From Alopecurus myosuroides (Eukaryota > Streptophyta > Magnoliopsida > Poales > Poaceae): a DNA stretch of 64,000 nucleotides. The stretch covers positions 327,452,482-327,516,481 of the forward strand of contig CM054057.1 in the NCBI GenBank assembly GCA_028641055.1, read 5' to 3'. The position numbers and the translations under genes are program-made. A model generated the notes under the pieces. It saw nothing but the letters and a program-made list of their open reading frames with translations, was not told where the DNA came from and did no database searches. Positions 55,057-64,000 of the stretch are shown here, piece after piece (positions within the stretch are counted from its first letter, which is position 1; every line of letters starts with the position of its first letter).

Positions 55057-58000
55057 GGTTGTATTTCCGGTGGAACATCATGGATGATTGATAGTGGTTG
55101 TTCCGCACATATGACCGGAAGCAAAGAAGTATTAGAAGACTTGAAGCTCCAACTCCTCAAATTTGCTCATGTAACTATTGGTGATCTCTCACAACTTAAG
55201 GTATTGGGACATGGCAAGGTGGTCATTTCTCCGGATTCATCCATTGAGAAAGTCCTCCTTGTTGAGTCCCTTGGCTATAATCTTCTTTCCGTCTTGCAAC
55301 TTTGTGAGTGCAATTTTACATGTGTATTTGGGCGTCATCATGTGCTTGTCCTTCACACTATTTCTCTTAAAGTAGCCTTTGTTGGATTTGTGGAAAACGG
55401 TATGTACATAGTGGATTTCTCGAAAGAAACTACACATATCGCCACATGTCTAATGGCTAAATCCGACGTGGGGTGATTTTGGCATCGTCGCCTAGGCCAC
55501 GTCGGTATGAGAAATTTACAAACTCTTGTGAAGGGTGAGCATGTGCTAGGACTAACAAGTGTGAATTTTTCCAAAGATCGTCCTTGTAGCTCTTGTATTG
55601 CCGGAAAGATGCATGAGAAGAATCATCCCAAGACATCAATCATCGCCACAACAAGACCCTTTGAGCGCATTCACTTGGATTTATTTGGGCCTCCCACATA
55701 TGATAGTCTTGGTGGCAAGAAGTATTGTTTGGTTATTGTTGATGATTATACAAGATACACTTGGGTTTTCTATATCAAGAAGAAGAGTGAAACTCAAGAA
55801 AGATTCATAACTTGGGCCACCAAAGTGCAACGCCAATATGACACCAAGATCTTGTCCATTAGGAGTGACAATGGGTCCGAGTTCAAGAACTACACCATGG
55901 ATGAATTCTTGAGTGAAGAGGGGATAAGAAATCAATATTCCGCCGCGTACACCCCTCAACAAAATGGTGTAGCAGAGAGGAAGAATCGCACACTTATTGA
56001 TATGGCAAGAACTATGATGGCCGAATTCAAATCCCCATATAACTTTTGGGCCGAAGCCATCAACACTGCTTGTCATCTATCTAACCGACTCTTCCTTCGT
56101 CCGATGATTGGCATGACTCCATATGAGCTCCTAACCGGTAACAAACCCAACCTCAAATATCTTCGAGTTTTTGGGTGCAAATGCCATGTCTACATAAAGG
56201 GAACTAGATTGTCTAAGTTTGATGCTAGAACTTTTGAAGGCATTTTTGTTGGTTATGCCACGAACTCCCACACTTATAGAGTCTACAACATATCCACCGG
56301 GTGTGTTGAAGAATCTATGAATGTGGAATTTTATGAGGATAATGGCTCCCAAGTGGAGCAAATTGATTGTGATGTTGTAGGTGATGAACCGTCCTCCATA
56401 GCCATAGGAAGAATGGGTGTAGGTCCACTTATACCCGTTGAGGGACACCTTGTGGCAAATGAGGATGGAACTAGCTCCACGCAAGTGGAGCCCTCTACAT
56501 CAACCACAAATCAAATGGTAGACCAAGAGCAAGAAGAAGACCTTCATGTGGATACCTCTCATCAAGAAAGTGATCAATATCCACCCAATGATAATGGTGG
56601 AAATGATTTTGGTGCTTCGTCACCAAGAACTCCAATACGAGTGGACAATGGCCTTGATGAAGGAAATGATGAGGATATTCCCCCAAATGAAAATCCCGAT
56701 GATGCACTTGTTCATATAATGACTTGTCAAGAATCAAGATTGCAACAAAAGTCACTATATCAAAATAACATCATTGGTGGCTTGGGGATAAGTGTCTCCA
56801 CTCGTGGACAAGTACTCAAGTTTTGTGGTTTTCATTCATATGTCTCTCATGTTGAACCCATCAAAGTTTATGATGCTCTTGAATATGAAGATTGGGTTCA
56901 AGCTATGCATGAAGAGCTCCATAATTTTGAAAGAAACAAAGTATGGTCACTAGTGGAAAGACCCAAGGATCATAATATCATTGGAACTAAATGGGTGTTC
57001 AAAAACAAGCAAGATTCTCATGGGCAAGTGATTCGCAACAAGGCTCGATTGGTTGCTCAAGGCTACTCTCAAGTCGAAGGACTTGACTACGGTGAAACTT
57101 TCGCTCCCGTAGCTAGGCTTGAATCCATTCGTATATTACTTGCATTTGCCACTAGTCATAACTTCATCTTGCATCAAATGGATGTTAAAAGTGCTTTTCT
57201 AAATGGACCTCTAAATGAAATGGTATATGTTAAACAACCTCCGGGGTTCGAGGATCCCAAGTATCCTAACCACGTCTACTTCCTCCATAAGGCTTTGTAT
57301 GGCCTCAAACAAGCTCCACGTGCTTGGTATGATCATTTAAAGGAGTTCTTAGTGGATCGTGGTTTCGTACTTGGGGTAATTGATCCCACTCTCTTTACCA
57401 AAAGTGTAGATGTACATTTCTTTGTATGGCAAGTATATGTTGATGATATTATATTTGGATACACTAACGTGAGTTTTGTAGATAAATTTGCAAAACTAAT
57501 GACAAGTGAATTTGAGATGTCTATGATGGGAAAATTAGAGTTCTTTCTAGGCTTTGAGATCAAGCAATATTATGAAGGGACTTTTATTTGTCAAGCCAAA
57601 TATATTCAAGACATGCTCAAGAAATTTGATATGAACAATGCCAAACCATTACCTTATCCAATGCCAACAACCACGAATCTTACTATGGATCATGAAGGTA
57701 TACCGGTAGACCCCAAAGTTTATCGATCTATCATTGGATCTTTGCTTTACCTTTGTGCATCTAGACCAGACATTATGTTTAGTGTGGGTTTGTGTGCAAG
57801 ATTTCAATCTAACCCCAAGGAAAGCCATATGATTGCGGTCAAGAGGATTCTTAGGTACTTGGTTGACACTCCCACACATGGGCTTTGGTATCCATCAGAC
57901 ACAACTTTTGATCTTGTGGGATACTCGGATGCGGATTGGGGAGGTGACAAAGTGGATAGAAAATCAACCTCGGGTGCTTGCCAATTCCTTGGTAGGTCCC

Positions 58001-58389
58001 TTGTGTGTTGGTCTTCCAAGAAGCAAAATTGCATTGCCACCTCCTCCACGGAAGCGGAGTATATTTCCGCCGCAAGTTGTTGCTCTCAACTCTTATGGAT
58101 GAGGCAATGTCTTAAGGATTTTGGAATTAAGATTAAGACAATGCCTCTTTTATGTGACAATGAGAGTGCTATTAAGATTGGTCACAATCCGGTACTTCAT
58201 GGCAAGACCAAGCATATTGAGATTCGGTATCATTTTATTCGGGATCATGTGGCCAATGGTGATATCTCACTTTCTTATGTCAACACTAAAGATCAACTTG
58301 CTGACATCCTTACCAAGCCTCTAGATGTGAAGAGATTCAAGGAATTGAGGAGTGAGCTCAACATCGTATGTGCAAGCAATTTTAGTTGA
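55057..58389 (+). pseudogene. pol: copia pol family A, nearly intact (one in-frame TGA)
   Basis: It lies in the +1 frame relative to gag and opens after a TAG at 55054. Protease: WMIDSGCSAHMTG (55081). A TGA at 55474-55476 interrupts just before the integrase zinc finger (FWHRRLGHVGM ... CSSCIAGKMH). Integrase core: HLDLFGP (55675), IRSDNGSEFKNY (55857), TPQQNGVAERKN (55950). RT: GTKWVFKNKQ (56985), [24 protein letters not shown] (57175), catalytic YVDDIIFG (57440). RNase H: YSDADWGGDKVDRKSTSGAC (57920), SSTEAEYISAAS, LLCDNESAIKIGHNP. Stop at 58389. All catalytic motifs are present; the single TGA would block translation of integrase-RT. Confidence 0.92.
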
Positions 58390-59523
58390 TTGAAAATCTT
58401 GCATACACACCCTTACTAGACTCTTATTTGGATTCTAGATGCACACATAGACATAGGGGGAGTGTAGCTCAATCAATGAGCCAACACTACCTTTATAATT
58501 CATAAATAAACAAATCATGCCTAATGATCATTTTTAATGACATCATGTGCTTCAATGATGAGTTTCGACAATGCACCCAAGATACATCTTCGCGGTGACA
58601 TATCGAACATGCTCATACATGGTGGCTATGGCCACCGCCCAATTTTTGGTTGGTGTTTATATCAATGAGACATTTGTGTTCGAGTGTTCACTCATTTGCC
58701 TTTCCACGTGTTTTCATATTTCATTCGTATCCAATGGTGCTCATCTCGTTTCTCATTTTTTCTCTCTCCGTTGGATACAAATGAAAACATCATATGAATG
58801 TCATCATCCTTATTTCATTCGTGCACATGGTCAAATAAAATTGCTCTAAGAAACAAACTCACGAAAATGTGCTATTAAGACACTAGCTTCACCTTGTCGT
58901 TTTTGTTTATTAGAGTATATGTCATGAAAATCCTTGAATTGGAATTTTTTTGTTTTTTGTTGCGTGTTGTGGCTTGGTAGTTGTGTAGGTTCACCTTGCT
59001 TTAGGATTTTTTTTAAAAAAAAAACACACACACACAAACCCAACCCAACCCAACAGCCGAAAAAAAAACAAAAACAAAAAAAAAACGCGCGCGCTCGCCC
59101 CCACCCCGGCCTCAGCCACAGCCGAGCCGGCCCCAGGCCGGGCGCCAGGCCAGGGCGTTCGGCCACTAGGCCGGCCTGGCCGGCCCCCAGGCCGGGCACA
59201 CACGCACGCACGCAAGGGCACGCCGGCCCCAGGCCGGCCACTGCCCAGCCCCAGGCCGGGGTGGGGCGCTGCCATACACACACGCACACCTCACGCACGC
59301 ACACACACCCCCCATCCCCTCTTCTTCCTCCCCCATCCTCCATTAGAGCTCCTTAGGTGCTCTCCCCTACCCCCTCCCCCCCACCTCCCTAGCCCATCTC
59401 TACCGCCCAAAATCACGGATCCGAAAGCCCTCGTCCTTCTCCGCCACCTCCTCCACACGGATTTCTTGTTGGCCCCTTATTGGAGGAGATCGGTCACTAT
59501 TGCCTAGTGCCTTTTGTTTGACG
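58390..59523. other. Spacer between pol and the downstream ORF
   Basis: A purine tract (acataggggga, 58450) follows pol but no LTR starts there, so it is an internal polypurine tract; Sireviruses are known for several. 59095-59265 is a GC-rich ggccggcc block like that of the LTR. 59290-59523 looks like a pyrimidine-rich leader of the downstream ORF. Confidence 0.55.
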
Positions 59524-60653
59524 ATGGCTTCGAACTCGGGTAATTTTTATTTGGGCTTTTCTATAGATTACGTGTATGTGAGTGCTATCTATCAGTGTGC
59601 TAGTGCTAGTGTTCATGTGTTAGAATTTTTTTTCCATCTATTAATGTTAGGGTTCATACCGCTATGCTATGTTATGATTTGTTGATGTCATATGCTCCAT
59701 CTATTCCTATGCCATGCCATGTTGATGTCATATGCTCCTCATGTTCTAGCCGTATGATACAATGTTTTTACCTAACTTTGCACATTATTCTCTCATGTTT
59801 GGCCATGGTTCAAACATAATTGATATGATTGTCCTAGTGTCGTGATTCTAAATTATTATGTTCCTTATGCCATGATGTGTATGCTATGCCCTCATTTTTT
59901 TTCATAATAATGGTGTTTAGAGTATCATGCCCAATATATATTTTCATGCCTATTTTCACTAAGAACACCAACACAATCCTATACACATGCTATGATAATG
60001 TGCTCACACTAATAATAATGTGCCTTGTCCTTATTAATATTGTGCTCATGTTTGTTTTATCACCTTGGCGCTATCACATATATTCATTGATTAATTATTT
60101 TTTTTCTCTCAAACCACGACCATGTGCACTCATCATCATGCTCCATATCCATGCATCATATGTTTCAGGTGATTCCAATCCCCAAAATGAGTCCGATGCC
60201 CCCCGCTCTCTCCGCCCTTGCAACCCTCGCAAGAAGAGTGCCGCGGATGTTGCTGGTTCTACTCCCTCACGGAGACATGGTCCATCTCTTCCAATCAATC
60301 CACAGGAACCCGTTGTCACGAACTGGGGTGGTCTTAGTACCACCGACTTTGAGGAAGCAAGGCTGAAATTTAATCCTTATGAGTTTGGTGAACGCACATG
60401 CCCTGATCCTAGGTTCTATTGCAAGATGCATCAAGTCATGCATGACTTTATTCTTGGCAAGCTTCAGCATGGACATGTGGATCAACATTACTTTGATATT
60501 GAGTATACTCGCACCAAGTGGCCTGAAGTTATGGAACTCATGGACTACCACAACATCACTCCTCTCATGGGTGACAATCTTGCCTATCCATTTTCCCCAG
60601 AGCTGCTCAAGGAGTTTTATGATACTGTTCACTTCTCATCTGGAGGCCCCACG
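59524..60653 (+). pseudogene. Spliced downstream ORF of copia family A (PTP type), truncated by insertion
   Basis: Exon 1 is 59524-59539 (MASNS plus one base), donor GTAATT. The intron is 59540-60168 and ends tttcag. Exon 2 starts at 60169 in frame: GDSNPQNESDAPRSL, basic RKKSAADVAG, then FYCKMHQVMHDFILGK, DYHNITPLMG and LLKEFYDTVHF, the equivalent of the QFFATLYF/QFYATVFF motif of the other PTP ORFs. The coding region is cut at 60653 by TGTAACACCC of the long LTR. No stop occurs before the break. The exon structure parallels the family B ORF (13-base exon 1, same phase). The product's role is unknown; it may be the Sirevirus 'envelope-like' ORF, though no membrane segment is visible in this portion. 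Confidence 0.72.
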
Positions 60654-63600
60654 TGTAACACCCGGGGGATTTCCCCCCAAAGTAGATTTGCTTGTTTTCC
60701 CTTTTGCATTGCATTGCATCATGCATCCTATGCATTGCACCTTGTTTTCAAACCAATTTAAACTCTCAAACATGTCCAAAGTTTCCAATTAAAAATTGCA
60801 AACTAAACAACTCAATTTGGTTTCAATAGTTTTGAATTTGAATCAATTAAATTGCTTGTTAATAAAATTCCCTTTTATTACCACCCTAATGGTAAATTCA
60901 AGTTCAAATTCAAATCAAATCATTCATACTTGGCATGTTCCAATTGTGGTTTAAAATTAAAATCTTGCAAACATTTAAATTCAATAAGTTTTCATAGTTG
61001 TTTGAGCTTATTGAAAAAACTTGGTTATTTCAAAAATTAAATCCTTATGAAACCCTATTTGAAATTCAAATAGAAAATTCAAATCAAATTGGCAATTTGA
61101 AATCTTGAAAACAAGTTAACACACCTTGGGCCTTGCTGCTTGTAATTCAATAAAAAAATTATTTCAGAAAATAAAAAAACCCCTAAAACCTTATTCTTTT
61201 TCTCTCTCTTTCTTTCCTACAAAAAAATGTGTAAACAGAAAAAATAATAATAATAAAAACAAAAAAAAAATGAGAGGGGGAGGCAGGACAGCCCAAGTGG
61301 GCTAGCCCACCTACAACCCCTTTTTCCCACAGCCACCGCGGCCCAGCACCCCAGCCCACCTAGCCCTCGTCCTTCTTCTCCGTACGAACAGACGGGAGAG
61401 CACGCCCCCTGCGTGAGCCCTCTTGGACGTCGCTGTCCACAACCCGGTCCCCCTCTTCCTTCTTTATCTACCCCTAGGCCGAACCAGAAACCCTAGCCAT
61501 CCCTTTCTTCCCTCCCCGCCGCCATCTAGCCACCTCCTTTCCGATCTCTCTCCTTCCTCTCTGCTATTCTGAACCACCAAGAGAATTTCCATGCCCGGAG
61601 TTGGAGCACCATGGGTGGGCGTGTTAGGTCGCGCGGGTGTTCGTCGTGTGCGGGAATGGAACCAGGAACTCGTCTGCGCCAAGTTCGACGAAGGAGCCGA
61701 CGCCAGAGCTGCCCTGGATCGCCGTCGACATCGCTGCTCCCATGCCGGCGTCCACGTGTTCGTCATCGACGTTCTCCGCACGCACGCGTCGCCCCAAGCC
61801 TATCTCGGTGAGCACCCGCCTCCGGAACCCCGCCAATTTTCCTCCCCTTGCTCTGTGGAAGCGCCTTCGAGCGACGCAGGCTCGCCTTGCTGCTTCAGGT
61901 CGCCGGCGACCACCTCTGTCTGCACCGTCGCGTGCAGCCGTGCAGGTGTCGAATCTTTCAGTTTCGACAGAAACTGTTCACGCAGCAGCTATTCATAGGG
62001 GCCGAGTGCCTAGTTTTATCACAAGTGCCGCCTTGGCCCATTGGCCTTGTTCCTTCCGCGGGCGCGCTGGATCGCGGGATCGAATCCCTTCACCGGCCGA
62101 AAGGCCAACCTTTTTTTTCGCATTTCTCCGCGCGGGACGGCCCCACCGGTCAGCGACGCAGGAGGCCAGCGCAGCTGCCACCCGCGCATCGCTGGCGCCA
62201 GCGCGGCTCGGGCCCGCCGTCAGCCTCCCTGGCTAGGGCTCCCCTCGGCGAGAAAAATCCCCAGATCCAGATCTGGATCTGGCGGTTTGCACCCAGCCCC
62301 CTGGGCTTTCTCTGTTTCGCTCGGCCACCCTCCTCTCTCTGTTTTCATCACCAGCAGGTCCCTGGCTTTTGCAAATGAATCCTAAAAATTCAAATGAGCA
62401 TATCTTTCAAACCACAACTCCAAATAATTCAAACTTTATATGTATTCCATGCTAAATTAAATTCTCTACATGTTTAAACCATTTGTATACTGTTTTGAAT
62501 ATTTCAAATGGTTTCAAAAATTCAAATTCAAACAACTCTTTCAAATTTGGTCAAATTCATAACTATTTCAAATTTAATTCAAATGGCACATGTAAAATAT
62601 GTTTTCCATGCAAAATTGAACAAGCTTTCCAAATATAAACTTTGTTTCCTGTTTTGAATAATTAAAATTGGTTAAATAATTTAAATCTTGTTTAAATCAT
62701 TTAAAATTGCTAAATTAATAACTTGGTCAAACTAAATTCTTTTTGAACATATAACATATGTTTTCCATCCCATATTTCATGAACTTTGCAAATATCAACT
62801 TTGTTATCTGTTTTAAATAAGTTAATTTGCTGAAAACAACTAATTGTTTATTTAATGCATTTAAAATTGCCAATTTAATAACTTGCTCATCTAAATTCCA
62901 AATTCAACAAATGAAATATGTTTTCCATCTAAAATTTTGTGTTCTTTCCAAATATAAATTTGGTTATCTATTTTAAATATTTAAAATTGGTGAAAACAGT
63001 AAATGTTTGTTTAAATCATTTAAAATGCCAAAGTTCACAACTTAATAAATAAAATTCCAAACTTGGTAAACAACATATCAAACTGAAGCTATTGTTATTT
63101 TCTTATTGGTTTCATCATCCATGCATCATTCTAATCAACTTTCACATGATGGCTATTTGTAGATCATTTAATTCAACATTAATTCATGGGCTTTTCCATA
63201 TGCAATCCAAATTGCATATGTGCCCGTTTAAATATGTTTACCATGTCAACTAGTTTATATTTGATGCACCCTTTAACTTGTCATGCATCCATGTCTTGAT
63301 CATGCTGGATCTTTTGCCGTAGTAGTAATTGTTGCGTCCGGTGTTTGTTCTAGTTCGTTGCTTCTTCCCGGATAGGACGTTGAGATGATGTGAGCAACGA
63401 CAAGTTCTTCGGATGTACCTCTACTTGCTGGATTCCAGGCAAGTATACTCACTTGCTACCTATGGCTGTCATTCATCACTTGTTACCGATTCTTCCCGTT
63501 GTCTTTATTCTAGCCTTATGATTCGATGCTTGTGTCTCGATCCTATCTTATGTTTACCTTGCAGCCATGATATAGCCTCCTTCCACTTCCTGTTAACTGT

Positions 63601-64000
63601 TGTTTGTTTACCCTGTTGGCCCTCGTGTCGTAGTTGCATGCTTAGTGTTGTTTGCGCTCAAGTCTTGTTGTCCGTCTTATCACCTGTTTAGTTTGATAGT
63701 TGGGTTTCAATTCAATCAACAACATGTTAATGTTTTGGGTAATAATAATTTGATGATAAGGCACCGGCAGGAGGCCCGTCGTGGTTTTGAGGCCTGCTAG
63801 TGTCGAACTTAATTAGGAAAAGGGTCTTGTCCTCCGATCCATGATGAGCGCGCTAACCGCATGTGGGAAGCGAGTACGGGCGCCCCCCGCAACTTTGATT
63901 CGATTCGCATCTCGTCCAAATCGCCTCATTTAGTTCGGGTTTTCCATTTGCCGCATGCATATGCAGGTGCGAACCCTTGGCGCCAGGGTGGAACTTTTGT
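60654..64000 (+). mobile_element. Very long LTR (Sukkula/LARD-like), copy 2, runs off the window
   Basis: Starts TGTAACACCCGGGGG, the inverted partner of the GGGTGCGACA end of copy 1. Then an AT-rich part (60750-61290), a GC-rich part (61300-62340), a second AT-rich tract (62380-63180), and the gataaggcaccggcagg block at 63755. No conserved protein frame. The five bases before it (ccacg, 60649-60653) are the candidate target duplication; the far end is outside. Confidence 0.78.

Larger units (their letters stand above)
51187..60653 (+). mobile_element. Ty1/copia retrotransposon, Sirevirus-like family A, copy 2 (3' end displaced)
   Basis: 5' LTR 51187-52563, primer binding site 52566-52577, gag 52623-55046, pol 55057-58389, and a spliced downstream ORF from 59524, cut at 60653 by the long-LTR element. 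The 3' LTR must lie right of the window. The gaggggggg/ccccccctctag motif near the LTR 3' edge, gag and pol in different frames, and an extra ORF after pol agree with Sireviruses; the lineage is inference. Only three in-frame stops interrupt gag and pol, so it is the best-preserved retroelement here. Confidence 0.9.

Noticed and set aside
58450..58465. Candidate 3' LTR start after the purine tract behind pol
   Set aside because: The following bases do not match the family A LTR start; an additional ORF follows, so the true 3' LTR must be farther right.
61591..62385. Overlapping frames including a 199-residue one
   Set aside because: GC-rich interior of the long LTR copy 2; no domain and no agreement with copy 1.

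Overview
This is nuclear DNA from a grass, most likely a Pooideae cereal or relative (wheat, barley, rye, ryegrass or oat group). The case rests on deep nests of LTR retrotransposons, a 4.5-kb-LTR element of the Sukkula/LARD type, an Au-SINE-like SINE, PIF/Harbinger and hAT elements, and two spliced, plant-type genes. The species assignment is inference. Ordinary host genes occupy only about 6 kb (32.8-38.9 kb); almost everything else is transposon.

Layout. 1-7083: 3' part of a Ty3/gypsy (Tat-like) element with a decayed antisense ORF and a 3' LTR (6526-7083). It sits inside 7084-10938, the 3' part of a very long LTR. That LTR sits inside the gag of a reverse-oriented copia element of the Sirevirus type (family A copy 1, 10939-13543). 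That copia element in turn interrupts the mudrA-like gene of a Mutator-like transposon (13544 to about 32540). This MULE carries a convergent GRF-like gene and a gene with a 'plant transposon protein' (PTP) domain, and its non-coding stretches hold AACGCC/GGCGTT inverted repeats. A complete but defective 10.6-kb copia element (family B, 17841-28411) is inserted in it.

32850-36176 (+) is an intact five-exon gene for a Pro/Gly/Tyr-rich EF-hand protein of the CML49/CML50 type. Convergent to it, 37149-38857 (-) holds the last six exons of an hnRNP-Q/SYNCRIP-like multi-RRM protein. Its 5' exons are missing, and a 100-N assembly gap (39332-39431) lies where they could be.

39.7-51.2 kb is a field of smaller elements: a hAT MITE with an exact 8-bp target duplication containing a Harbinger MITE, a SINE, a PIF/Harbinger transposon with a nearly intact transposase, a LINE fragment, a second Harbinger element with a broken Myb/SANT-like ORF1, and a family B copia fragment. 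51187-60653 is a second family A copia element (forward) with LTR, gag, pol and a spliced downstream PTP ORF. A second copy of the long LTR (60654 to window end) cuts that ORF.

The most unusual signal is that PTP-type ORFs occur in both class I (copia families A and B) and class II (MULE) elements of this one window. In the two copia families the ORF begins with a 13-16-base first exon split in the same phase by an intron. All domain calls are by eye; no database search was run.
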